DNA of 24,773 nt from a virus, in the IMG/VR virus record IMGVR_UViG_3300042691_027439, positions 1 to 24,773 of that record; one strand, written 5' to 3'. The position numbers and the translations under genes were made by a program. This document shows positions 7,550 through 15,209 of the stretch, piece after piece (positions within the stretch are counted from its first letter, which is position 1; every line of letters starts with the position of its first letter). The notes beneath the pieces were generated by a model. That model ran no database searches and had not been told where the DNA came from. It saw only the letters and a list, made by a program, of their open reading frames with translations.

Positions 7550-8829
7550 TATTAAATCAAGATATTCATGCACTGATAGGTAACCATGTATCCCCGTATA
7601 TTTACAATGCTAAGTCATTTGTAGCCGGAACGACTCCTATATATTATTCAGGCCCATACTGGGACAATCGAGAAGCTGAGGCTGCAATATATGCATTTTT
7701 AAATGGTAAATGGATTACAACTGGGGAAAATGTATATAAATTTGAAAGATTGTTTGGTAAACGATTCGGTTCTAGATACAATCTTATGGTCAATTCTGGC
7801 TCTTCGGCTAATTTAGTACTAATAGCAGCTTTAAAGAAAAGATTTAATTGGATGGACGATGACGAAATAATTGTATCGCCAGTTGGCTTTGCTACGACAA
7901 TATCGGTTATTCATCAAAATCGATTAAAGCCTGTGTTTATTGATATTGAATGGGAAACATTGAATTTTGATTTGGATCAGTTGGAAGCTAAAATAACCCC
8001 GAAGACAAAGGCTATCTTTGTTTCACCGGTATTAGGTAATCCCCCTAACTTTGATCGATTGTTAGAGATTTGTGAAAAGCATGGATTGAAGCTTGTTGGT
8101 GATAATTGTGATAGCTTGGGAAGCAAATGGGATGGTAAATACCTTAACGAGTACTATGTAGCATTCTCAAACTCATTCTATCCAGCACATCATATTTCAA
8201 CGGGTGAGGGAGGAATGGTCTGTACCAATGATGAAGAATTAAAAAAGCTCATGATGAGTATTGCTTGGTGGGGAAGAGATTGTTACTGCGTGGGAGCTGC
8301 TAATTTAATGTCATGTGGTACATGTGGTAAAAGATTTGATATGTGGTTAGATTCGTATAATGGTATTATTGACCATAAATATGTATTTTCTAATATGGGG
8401 TATAATTTAAAACCGTTAGATTTACAAGGAGCTATTGGTATAGTACAGTTAAGTAAATTAGATGAAATAGAAACGAACAGAAAACATTCTAAAGAACGTC
8501 TAGAAAAAATATTTACAGAAAATATACCAGGTTTAAGAGTACCAGACACTTTAGCTAAATCAGACCCATGTTGGTTTGGAACGCCTTTTATATGTGAGGA
8601 AGAGGGATTAAAACATAGATTAGTTCAATATCTCGAAGATAATAAAATTCAAACTAGAAACTATTTTGCTGGAAATATTTTATTACATCCTGGATATTCA
8701 TTTCTTGATGATGCATCAAAGTATCCCGAAGCAAATAAAGTATTAGATAAAGTATTTTTTATCGGAGCAGCGCCTCATTATAACGAAGAAATATTTAATT
8801 ATATAGAAGAAGTTATTAAAAAGTTTTAA
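7546..8829 (+). CDS. rfbH: RfbH/E1-type sugar 3-dehydratase (DegT family)
   Basis: This 427-residue protein belongs to the DegT/DnrJ/EryC1/StrS fold. The PLP lysine is replaced by histidine: SFYPAHHISTGEGG puts H215 where aminotransferases have Lys. This swap is characteristic of the PMP-dependent dehydratases E1 (RfbH/DdhC/AscC) and ColD. Four nearby cysteines, C245, C247, C257 and C260 in the segment after WWGRD, point to E1, which binds a 2Fe-2S cluster there; ColD lacks it. D186 (GDNCDS) is the expected cofactor-ring partner. E1 removes the 3-hydroxyl of CDP-4-keto-6-deoxyglucose on the way to 3,6-dideoxyhexoses and needs an E3 reductase, which I do not see in the window. The length is typical. 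An RmlD-like reductase follows one base later. The sugar nucleotide actually used is not proven. Confidence 0.86.
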   Translation: MILNQDIHALIGNHVSPYIYNAKSFVAGTTPIYYSGPYWDNREAEAAIYAFLNGKWITTGENVYKFERLFGKRFGSRYNLMVNSGSSANLVLIAALKKRFNWMDDDEIIVSPVGFATTISVIHQNRLKPVFIDIEWETLNFDLDQLEAKITPKTKAIFVSPVLGNPPNFDRLLEICEKHGLKLVGDNCDSLGSKWDGKYLNEYYVAFSNSFYPAHHISTGEGGMVCTNDEELKKLMMSIAWWGRDCYCVGAANLMSCGTCGKRFDMWLDSYNGIIDHKYVFSNMGYNLKPLDLQGAIGIVQLSKLDEIETNRKHSKERLEKIFTENIPGLRVPDTLAKSDPCWFGTPFICEEEGLKHRLVQYLEDNKIQTRNYFAGNILLHPGYSFLDDASKYPEANKVLDKVFFIGAAPHYNEEIFNYIEEVIKKF

Positions 8830-8830
8830 T

Positions 8831-9550
8831 ATGGATAATATAGTTATTTTGGGCGATGGTTTATTAGGAACCGAATTAGTCAAGCAGACGGGTTGGAATT
8901 ATATATCGAGAAAAAAAGATAATTTTGATATTCGGAAGGAAAAAACATATTATGATTTCTTTTTAGAAAATTATGATTCTGTAGCATGGTGGCCAAAATA
9001 TAAAACAATTGTAAATTGTATAGCTAATACAAACACGTATTCTAATAATAAAGAATTACATTGGGATATTAATTTTAAAAGTGTTGTACAGTTAACCAAC
9101 TTTTGTACAAATATGAATATCAAGTTAGTACAAATATCAACCGACTATGTATATACAAACTCAGTTACAAATGCCAGCGAAGACGATATTCCAATACATG
9201 GTAATAATTGGTATAGTTATACTAAACTACTAGGTGATGGGTATGCTCAATTAAATGCAAATAATTTAGTTTTGCGGGGTACTCATAAGCAAACGCCATT
9301 TCCGTATGATAGCGCTTGGGTAGATCAGATAGGTAATTTTGATTACGTTGATATTATTGCAAAATTATACATAGAACTGATTAATAGAAATGCATGTGGA
9401 TTATTCAATGTCGGTACTGATCTAAAGACAATGTTAGATTTAGCTAAACGTACAAATGTAAATTCGTCATATTCATTTATTCCTAATACACAAATACCAT
9501 CTGACGTGTCGATGGATGTTTCAAAACTTAAAACTTTTTTAACTTTATGA
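8831..9550 (+). CDS. RmlD-like NAD(P)-dependent sugar reductase (SDR)
   Basis: This 239-residue protein is an extended short-chain dehydrogenase of the dTDP-4-dehydrorhamnose reductase type. It has the cofactor loop GDGLLG (G8, G10, G13), the STDYVY strand at 103-108, and the catalytic YSYTK (Y128, K132). It is shorter than typical RmlD proteins (about 290 residues), with the loss mainly in the C-terminal substrate half. Placed one base after the RfbH-like gene, it probably reduces the 4-keto (or a related) group of the 3,6-dideoxy product, as the reductases of ascarylose or abequose pathways do. It ends with an ATGA overlap into a glycosyltransferase-like gene. Fold and catalytic residues are seen directly; the substrate is inferred. 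Confidence 0.83.
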   Translation: MDNIVILGDGLLGTELVKQTGWNYISRKKDNFDIRKEKTYYDFFLENYDSVAWWPKYKTIVNCIANTNTYSNNKELHWDINFKSVVQLTNFCTNMNIKLVQISTDYVYTNSVTNASEDDIPIHGNNWYSYTKLLGDGYAQLNANNLVLRGTHKQTPFPYDSAWVDQIGNFDYVDIIAKLYIELINRNACGLFNVGTDLKTMLDLAKRTNVNSSYSFIPNTQIPSDVSMDVSKLKTFLTL

Positions 9551-10512
9551 ATTTTGCGTTAATTGTTGATAAGTGTAAAGTAGAGTCTTATATTGTAAGA
9601 GATAAAAAGGCATACAAATTATCTAATCCAGAGTTACCATACCAATTCCATCATTCAGTAGGCAATGAATGTTTTATTGGATTTTGGGGATATCCATTTG
9701 TATTCGGCGGACATTTTATAAATTGGTCTGAATGGAATACGTTACCTGACTTAAATTTAGATTTAATATTTGTAGCCATTGAATCAGATTTTCAAAGATA
9801 TACTATTGCGGAGTTGAGACGCACATATCCAAATGCCACAATTGTAGCAGTAATAAAAGAGACATGGAATTGGAATCAACAGTGTATGCAACGATTACAA
9901 GTGTATAATCAATGTGATCATGTGTTTTCATGCGTAAGTGAACGACACTTCCAAACGTATTTACCTGAGTTATCGCAATGTACCACGCCAGTATCTTATA
10001 TGCCTCAACCAGTTAATATTAATTATTTGCAGGATCATTTTTATAATGAAATACGTGATGAAGTAATCTTTTCATACTTACCGGTTTGGAACGCTTCGCG
10101 TATTGGACGTACTGAAGAATTTACTAAGTATATAAGTGATAAATATAACATCCCATATATACGTACGCATACTAATAATAATACTAATCAATGGCACGAT
10201 TTTTTAAATTTATGGACTCCATGTACTTTTCATTTTAATTTAGATCCTATGCCAATGTTTCCAGGTCAGCAAGCTATGCAATGTGCTGCACTAGGAGTAA
10301 TACATATAGGGGGGGAAAATGATTCGCATAAAATGTTATGGCCTGAAACTGCTACGAATGATTTTGATCGATTAGAATATTGTTTTAGTACGTATTTAAA
10401 TGATTATAACAAACGCTTAGCAGTAATTCAGTCGGCATTTGATAAACTTAATGATATATACTCGTATAATTCTATAAAAAGTAAAACACTAACTACTTTA
10501 AATTTGCTATGA
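9547..10512 (+). CDS. GT-B-like glycosyltransferase, diverged
   Basis: This 321-residue protein is not a clear member of a named family. It begins with a Rossmann-like strand (FALIVDKC), has an internal strand at about 73-78 (LIFVAI), and near residues 238-256 carries the pattern FPGQQAMQCAALGVIHIGG. This resembles the donor-loop region of group 1 glycosyltransferases and matches the layout of the gene at 20929, which has FPLNCAYLGIPCIG. The two are probably distant paralogues. No membrane segment or DxD is present. It is bracketed by ATGA overlaps with sugar-nucleotide enzymes on both sides, so it may transfer the sugar they make. Confidence in the exact function is moderate. Confidence 0.55.
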   Translation: MNFALIVDKCKVESYIVRDKKAYKLSNPELPYQFHHSVGNECFIGFWGYPFVFGGHFINWSEWNTLPDLNLDLIFVAIESDFQRYTIAELRRTYPNATIVAVIKETWNWNQQCMQRLQVYNQCDHVFSCVSERHFQTYLPELSQCTTPVSYMPQPVNINYLQDHFYNEIRDEVIFSYLPVWNASRIGRTEEFTKYISDKYNIPYIRTHTNNNTNQWHDFLNLWTPCTFHFNLDPMPMFPGQQAMQCAALGVIHIGGENDSHKMLWPETATNDFDRLEYCFSTYLNDYNKRLAVIQSAFDKLNDIYSYNSIKSKTLTTLNLL

Positions 10513-11444
10513 TAACTAATAAAAAAATATTTATAACTGGCGGAGCTGGTTATTTAGGACGTAATTTAATTGAACGTTATTACGATAATAATCATATTAC
10601 AATTTATAGTAGAGATGAATCTAAACATTATTATTTAAAGAAAAAATTTCCTAGAATTAATTGTATTATCGGCGACGTGCGTAACTATGAACTACTAAAA
10701 AGATCTAGTGTCAACCATGATATAGGAATATTTGCAGCTAGTTTAAAACAAATAGAAGCTGTCGATCAAAACGTAACGGAAGGGGTTGATATAATTATCA
10801 ATGGAGCTATTAATTCTCGTAGAATTGCAGAAGAAAATAATTTTAGTTCTGCATGTTTTATTTCTTCGGATAAAAGTAGAGCTGCTACAACTCTATACGG
10901 ATCAATGAAATTTGTAGCTGGAGAATCGTTTATTGTTAATTCAGAAAATTCTAATGTAAAATTATCTACTGCTATATATGGCAATGTATTAAATTCTACC
11001 GGTAGTATTATTCCGTTAATATGGGACGCTATTCATAAAAAATATAAATTAACATTATATTCTCCTAGTATGACACGTTTCATGATTACTATAGATAAAG
11101 CTATTGACTTAATTGAACAATCATTGTTATTATCTGGATATAATGTTATACCTAATATTAAATCATTTAAAGTAATAGATATATTTGAAATTTTTCATGA
11201 AAAATTTGGTTTAATGTACGATATTGGAACTCCAAGGATTTCGGAAAAAATACATGAGATGATGTTTTCCGTAGAAGAGAGTGCTAGAATAAAATCATTA
11301 AATGATAATTTTATCATGCATTATAAAAATACGTATAATGAAAATTTACCTTTCAACGAATTTACAAGTGATAAAGTAGCAGTAACAAAAGATGAATTAG
11401 TTCAATTATTGGAGGCTTATGAATATTTTAATCCTAGGTCATAA
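10509..11444 (+). CDS. FlaA1/PseB/CapE-like sugar 4,6-dehydratase (SDR)
   Basis: This 311-residue protein is an extended SDR of the polysaccharide-biosynthesis type (FlaA1, PseB, CapE/WbjB). It has GGAGYLG (11-17) for NAD(P), IIGDVRN at about 53-59, AASLKQI at 76-82, the SSDK signature at 119-122, and YGSMK (Y130, K134). The SSDK and YxxxK patterns are where these enzymes hold their catalytic Asp, Lys and Tyr. Family members take UDP-GlcNAc to a 4-keto-6-deoxy sugar, in some cases with C5 epimerisation. The next gene is an RmlD-like reductase that overlaps it by 26 bases. A dehydratase followed by a reductase also occurs in L-FucNAc and L-QuiNAc pathways (CapE-CapF, WbjB-WbjC), so a deoxy-amino sugar is a reasonable guess, unproven. 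Confidence 0.82.
   Translation: MITNKKIFITGGAGYLGRNLIERYYDNNHITIYSRDESKHYYLKKKFPRINCIIGDVRNYELLKRSSVNHDIGIFAASLKQIEAVDQNVTEGVDIIINGAINSRRIAEENNFSSACFISSDKSRAATTLYGSMKFVAGESFIVNSENSNVKLSTAIYGNVLNSTGSIIPLIWDAIHKKYKLTLYSPSMTRFMITIDKAIDLIEQSLLLSGYNVIPNIKSFKVIDIFEIFHEKFGLMYDIGTPRISEKIHEMMFSVEESARIKSLNDNFIMHYKNTYNENLPFNEFTSDKVAVTKDELVQLLEAYEYFNPRS
11411..11415 (+). promoter_or_regulatory. Ribosome binding site (GGAGG) inside the upstream gene
   Basis: GGAGG lies three bases before the ATG at 11419, within the end of the preceding dehydratase gene. It supports that start and the 26-base gene overlap, although the spacing is shorter than ideal. Confidence 0.65.
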
Positions 11445-12141
11445 CGGCATGCTAGGCCATATGGTTATGTCATATTTTGACAAACAAAATTTTAACATCA
11501 GTACTACAAATTTAAGATTTCCTGATGAAGAATTCAAACAATTTGTTAGTTCATATACAGGAGATTATATTATAAACTGTATAGGCGCTATACCGCAAAA
11601 AACTAAACAGTTCAAATGTAATACAGACTTACCAATTTGGTTAGATTCTAACTTAACATGTAAGATAATACATCCGGGCACGGACTGTGAAATAGATAAT
11701 GACCCGTACGGAATCTCTAAACGTAATGCTAGTGATTATATTAAACATACAGGTAAAAATACTAAAATTCTTAAAGCTTCTATTATAGGGCCTGAGTTAA
11801 ATTCTAAATTTAGTTTAATGGAATGGTTTTTAAATTCTGATTCGCCCGTGACGGGGTATACAGATGCATTATGGAACGGAGTTACTACGTATGAGTGGGC
11901 TAAACAATGTGAACAATTAATGTTAAATTGGCAATATTATAATACAGAAACTATTATTTCTAGTATTTGTATTTCTAAATATGAACTATTGTCAATAATA
12001 AAAGAAGTTTTTAATAAAAAAATAGAAATTTCAAAAATGACAGGTGTGGGTATAAATAAATGTCAGACTGGATCTATTAATGCTAAAGATATACAAAGTC
12101 AACTAATAGAACTAAAAAAATATATTATTAAGGAGATGTAA
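11419..12141 (+). CDS. RmlD-like SDR reductase with shortened mid-loop
   Basis: This 240-residue protein is an RmlD/CapF-type reductase. It has the GHNGMLG loop (7-13), an NCIGAIPQ strand, HPGTDC at 85-90 in place of the usual STDxVF, and YGISK (Y97, K101). The stretch from TDC to YGxSK is only a few residues long, whereas relatives have about 20 more, so a substrate-side loop has been lost. Later, SIIGPEL and SLMEWFL followed by VTGYTDALWNG fit the conserved second half of this subfamily. It overlaps the dehydratase gene by 26 bases and has its own GGAGG site, so the two are probably made together and act in sequence on one nucleotide-sugar. AAGGAG near its end serves the next gene. Confidence 0.78.
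   Translation: MNILILGHNGMLGHMVMSYFDKQNFNISTTNLRFPDEEFKQFVSSYTGDYIINCIGAIPQKTKQFKCNTDLPIWLDSNLTCKIIHPGTDCEIDNDPYGISKRNASDYIKHTGKNTKILKASIIGPELNSKFSLMEWFLNSDSPVTGYTDALWNGVTTYEWAKQCEQLMLNWQYYNTETIISSICISKYELLSIIKEVFNKKIEISKMTGVGINKCQTGSINAKDIQSQLIELKKYIIKEM
12051..12058 (+). promoter_or_regulatory. TATAAATA match within a gene, possible late promoter
   Basis: This is a perfect match to the T4 late consensus inside the RmlD-like gene. Transcription would start near 12064, about 78 bases before the methyltransferase ATG at 12142. A simple estimate for AT-rich DNA gives several chance matches in a window this size, so it is weak evidence on its own. Confidence 0.2.
12130..12135 (+). promoter_or_regulatory. 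Ribosome binding site (AAGGAG)
   Basis: AAGGAG sits six bases before the ATG at 12142, at the end of the preceding gene. It fixes the methyltransferase start. Confidence 0.75.
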
Positions 12142-12732
12142 ATGGTTTCTAGATTTGAGTTAATTCAATATCTAATTGATACACTTAATTATCAAAGATA
12201 TTTAGAATTAGGATGTCGTATGACTGAATTTAAAAAGCTATCAATTGATAGTGTAAATTGTAAACATAAAGATTCTGTCGATGTTAATCGTAACGGTAAC
12301 AATTACGTTATGACAACAGACGATTTTTTTAAAGGATTGAATGAATCAGATAAATGGGATATTATTTTTATCGATGCTAATCATGACAAAGACTATGTTA
12401 AGCGTGATATAGAAAACTCTCTGAAGCATTTAAGCGCTAATGGCTGTATTATATGCCACGATGTTAGTCCGCCAGAAGAAAAATATCTAGTTAAACGATT
12501 TTGTAGTTCAGCATGGGAAACATGGGCAGATTTAAGAGCAACACGTAATGATCTACAGATGTATGTAATGCCAACATCTGTAGATCCTGTCGGCGTCGGT
12601 GTAATACGATTCGGTTATCAAGCAACGTATGATACTCCGATAGAGTATACATGGAATTTTCTAAATTCTAATAGAACAATCCTATTAAATATAGTTGATA
12701 TTGATACATTTAAAACTACATTAAACAAATGA
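12142..12732 (+). CDS. Class I SAM-dependent methyltransferase
   Basis: This 196-residue protein has the layout of small class I methyltransferases of the Methyltransf_24 kind. YLELGCR at 20-26 is the SAM-binding motif I, the acidic motif II follows as SVDVNRNG, and WDIIFIDANHDKDYVKRDI is the post-motif strand and helix. ICHDVSPP comes next. Relatives linked to sugar clusters often methylate hydroxyl groups on sugars, which would suit the position, but the acceptor is unknown. The start has an AAGGAG site and directly abuts the previous stop. The stop overlaps the next glycosyltransferase in an ATGA. The gene at 15953 has the same motif order and is probably a distant paralogue. Confidence 0.8.
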   Translation: MVSRFELIQYLIDTLNYQRYLELGCRMTEFKKLSIDSVNCKHKDSVDVNRNGNNYVMTTDDFFKGLNESDKWDIIFIDANHDKDYVKRDIENSLKHLSANGCIICHDVSPPEEKYLVKRFCSSAWETWADLRATRNDLQMYVMPTSVDPVGVGVIRFGYQATYDTPIEYTWNFLNSNRTILLNIVDIDTFKTTLNK

Positions 12733-13475
12733 AAATCGGATATACAGTTACATTCCATCACTCGAGTGATATTCGACCTAACGGTAAAAAAGTTTTAGTA
12801 CAAAACATAGAAAGCGTATACTCGAGTATTAAATCGGAATTTTATAGTTACATTATAGATAATCAGTCAATGCCTAGTAGTTCATTTAGTGAAGTTATAG
12901 ATATTTCGGCATATTCTAATATGAATTATACATATGTAAAAAATCAATACGAAAAAGGCATAACAGGTGCATGGAGTATGGGTATTTCACAAGCAATTGC
13001 AGATGGATGTGATATAGTTATTTTGACTACAGATGATGTAATTATTGATACCACGATCAATAATCTTATCGAGTACATATCAAACGATCCGAAACGAGAA
13101 AATTCAATATACGGTCCGGTAGCTAACGGTGTAACCGTGCCATTACAATCATCAAAACATCCTACAAACAAAATTATAGAAATTCCTGGAATTAGTAGTC
13201 CATACCATTTAGGTGGACATATGTATGCATTTACTAAAGAATTTTATCATCGATGGAAAAGTGAAAACGGAGATTTGTTTATCATTAATAATCCGTATAA
13301 TGGAGGAGATGGTAAATGGGGAGGTAATGAGGGTAATGTAATGTATTGGGCAGAACAGGGGGCTCGGTGTGTCATTGTAGGTACATGTTGGATTGATCAT
13401 CAATTAGATACAAGATATTCGTATAGGATAGCTAAAAATAAAGATAAGGAGTTACATGGAAATTCTTTTAATTAA
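12729..13475 (+). CDS. GT-A glycosyltransferase, GT2-like
   Basis: This 248-residue protein resembles family 2 glycosyltransferases. It has a first strand (KIGYTVTFHH), a middle segment with AWSMGISQAIADGCDIVILTTDD (key residues D95, D102, D103), and the aspartate pair in place of a classical DxD. Further on, GGHMYAFTKEFYHRW is the region where these enzymes usually approach the acceptor, and KWGGNEGNVMYWAEQG keeps the acidic residue pattern of the catalytic end. No membrane segment is present. Its start is an ATGA overlap with the methyltransferase and its end overlaps the next gene by 20 bases. The sugar transferred is unknown. Confidence 0.78.
   Translation: MKIGYTVTFHHSSDIRPNGKKVLVQNIESVYSSIKSEFYSYIIDNQSMPSSSFSEVIDISAYSNMNYTYVKNQYEKGITGAWSMGISQAIADGCDIVILTTDDVIIDTTINNLIEYISNDPKRENSIYGPVANGVTVPLQSSKHPTNKIIEIPGISSPYHLGGHMYAFTKEFYHRWKSENGDLFIINNPYNGGDGKWGGNEGNVMYWAEQGARCVIVGTCWIDHQLDTRYSYRIAKNKDKELHGNSFN
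13446..13451 (+). promoter_or_regulatory. Ribosome binding site (AAGGAG) inside the upstream gene
   Basis: AAGGAG lies four bases before the ATG at 13456, inside the end of the GT2-like gene. It supports the 20-base overlap between the two genes. Confidence 0.72.
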
Positions 13476-14349
13476 TCCTTATGATAGCCCAGATTATTTA
13501 TATAGGGATATATTAGAAGGTCTTTTACAACTAGACGTGAAGTTATATTTTACGAATCCTGATAGATTTTGTACTAATTTAGTGTCTGATGATGAAGCTA
13601 TAGCATTATCAAAAACAGTAAATTATATTTTAGTATTCTTTGATAAAGAAAAACTTACACGTCCGCAACCAAAATTTTATTTACTGGATAGAATTAATTT
13701 ACCAGAAAAAACTGCTTATATCGACGGTAGTGAATATAATTGGACAGCATATCCAGGTAAAACTACAGATTTATTGCGACCTGATATGTTATATAAATGT
13801 AAGTTTTATTTTAAACGCGAATGTTTACCACAACATGTCGACATGGGTATTATACCGTTGCCGTTTGCATCAAATCTTTCATATTTTTCAAATAAAACAC
13901 ATGAAAAAGATATCGATGTATTATGTACTTTTGGACAAACATCGACAGGTCAACGAGCTATAGCTATACATGCATGTAACGAATTAAAACAAGAAGGATA
14001 TCATATTTTAACTGATAATGTCACAGATTATTATTCATATATCAATAGATCGTGGATAACAATTGACGCACATGGCGGTGGTGAATGTAATGCACGTACA
14101 TGGCAAATATTAGCAAATCATTCATGTTTATTCGCAGAAAAATATAATATTGTAATGCCAAAATTAGTCGATGGATATCATTATGTATCATGGAATGATA
14201 AAGAAGACTTAAAAAATAAAATACGTATTTATTTAGGAAATAAAGAAAAACTTTCTTATATTATACAAAATAGTTACGATAATGTACTAAAACATCATAC
14301 ATCACGAAAACGTGCAGAATATCTTATAATACATCTAACAAAACAATGA
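13456..14349 (+). CDS. GT-B-like glycosyltransferase (CgeB-like)
   Basis: This 297-residue protein resembles the C-terminal donor half of group 1 glycosyltransferases of the CgeB type. The pattern is IDVLCTFGQTSTGQR (153-167) at the start of the second domain, then GGGECNARTWQILANHSCLFAEK (key residues G209, E210, R214, E228). These sit where CgeB-like proteins have an Arg/Glu-containing donor loop. The last 60 residues (DLKNKIRIYL, then LSYIIQNSYDNVLKHHTSRKRAEYL) are the helical tail common in these enzymes. Start choice is supported by AAGGAG. A 59-base gap follows, the largest within the block. The exact sugar is unknown. Confidence 0.68.
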   Translation: MEILLINPYDSPDYLYRDILEGLLQLDVKLYFTNPDRFCTNLVSDDEAIALSKTVNYILVFFDKEKLTRPQPKFYLLDRINLPEKTAYIDGSEYNWTAYPGKTTDLLRPDMLYKCKFYFKRECLPQHVDMGIIPLPFASNLSYFSNKTHEKDIDVLCTFGQTSTGQRAIAIHACNELKQEGYHILTDNVTDYYSYINRSWITIDAHGGGECNARTWQILANHSCLFAEKYNIVMPKLVDGYHYVSWNDKEDLKNKIRIYLGNKEKLSYIIQNSYDNVLKHHTSRKRAEYLIIHLTKQ

Positions 14350-14396
14350 TCGAAAATAAAAAATCTTGCTCTAATTTTGTAGCTATTAATAAAAAT

Positions 14397-14404
14397 TATA
14401 AATA
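14397..14404 (+). promoter_or_regulatory. TATAAATA in the largest gap of the block
   Basis: This is a perfect match to the T4 late promoter consensus, in the only sizeable gap inside the sugar block. The predicted start would fall at or on the ATG at 14409, giving an essentially leaderless transcript. That makes a role uncertain, although the position in a gap is suggestive. Confidence 0.28.
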
Positions 14405-14408
14405 AAAT

Positions 14409-15209
14409 ATGAAAAAGAGTATCGTATTCTGGCCAGGCGTTCGGTCTGAATCAAGTTTATTACAAACTAAACATGGAGGTTTTGACTATTTAGAATATTC
14501 AAAAATTACATGGCAGCATTTTTGTAACAAGTACGGACATGTGTTTATCGAATATAATAAAACAGCATTGCCTGACACGTTAGCTCATAGAGTAAATTGG
14601 CAGCGTTGGTTTGAATTATTTGATTATGTTGAATCTATTGGAATCGAATATGATAAAATTTTAATGGTTGATGCCTCAACAATGGTAAAGTGGGACTGCC
14701 CAGATTTTTTATCTGACGCGCCAAGTGATAAATTAATAGGCTTTCGTAGTTTAGAAAATATATCATGGGTTAACGAATCGATACAGGGTTATAAGGATAT
14801 ATTTGCTGGACATGAATTAGACTTAAAAAAATATATAAACGTAGGATTCCAAATATTTGGCTCATGGTATAAAGAGTTTTTAGTAGATCTACGAAAGTTT
14901 TATTTTGATAATTATGAAAAAATTAATGAGTTGCAAAACGAAATAGGGCGCGGTACTGATCAGCCAATATTGAATTATTTATTTGATATTAAAAATATAC
15001 CTACCGCGTTTGATAGTTTACCTACTAGTTATTTTTTAATGCATATGAATCGTTTTAATTGGTTTCATTATAATTGGCAACTAAATGATGATCCTACCCC
15101 ATATTTTATCAAATATGCTAATATCTGGGTATTTAGTGGGTTTGACCGTACGCAGCGATATAATCTAATGAGTCAAACATGGAATATTATAAAACACAAT
15201 TATGAGTAA
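14409..15209 (+). CDS. GT-A-like glycosyltransferase with degenerate DxD
   Basis: This 266-residue protein parallels the following gene along much of its length: IEYDKILMVDAST here versus IEYDQVLYVDYDT there, ISWVNESIQGY versus MDWVCRSIENY, and GTDQPILNYLF versus GNDQPVFNFFI. They look like a tandem duplicate pair of a GT-A, GT8-like fold. In this copy the metal-binding DxD is D88-A-S (DAST), so the second aspartate is lost. It may be inactive, use another metal ligand, or serve as a partner of the neighbour. The C-terminal NRFNWFHYNWQLNDDP has many aromatic residues. It has no membrane segment, starts after the 59-base gap, and overlaps the next gene by 8 bases. Confidence 0.7.
   Translation: MKKSIVFWPGVRSESSLLQTKHGGFDYLEYSKITWQHFCNKYGHVFIEYNKTALPDTLAHRVNWQRWFELFDYVESIGIEYDKILMVDASTMVKWDCPDFLSDAPSDKLIGFRSLENISWVNESIQGYKDIFAGHELDLKKYINVGFQIFGSWYKEFLVDLRKFYFDNYEKINELQNEIGRGTDQPILNYLFDIKNIPTAFDSLPTSYFLMHMNRFNWFHYNWQLNDDPTPYFIKYANIWVFSGFDRTQRYNLMSQTWNIIKHNYE

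Noticed and set aside
7546-8829. Ordinary PLP aminotransferase call for the DegT-fold protein
   Set aside because: The lysine that binds PLP is replaced by histidine and four cysteines match the E1 iron-sulfur site, so the dehydratase call is better supported.
13640-13963. A 107-codon plus-strand frame inside the gene at 13456
   Set aside because: It is out of frame within a well-supported gene and its product has no domain pattern.
14350-14408. A missed small gene or terminator in the 59-base gap
   Set aside because: The gap has no plausible start-stop pair with a ribosome binding site and no stable inverted repeat that I could see.
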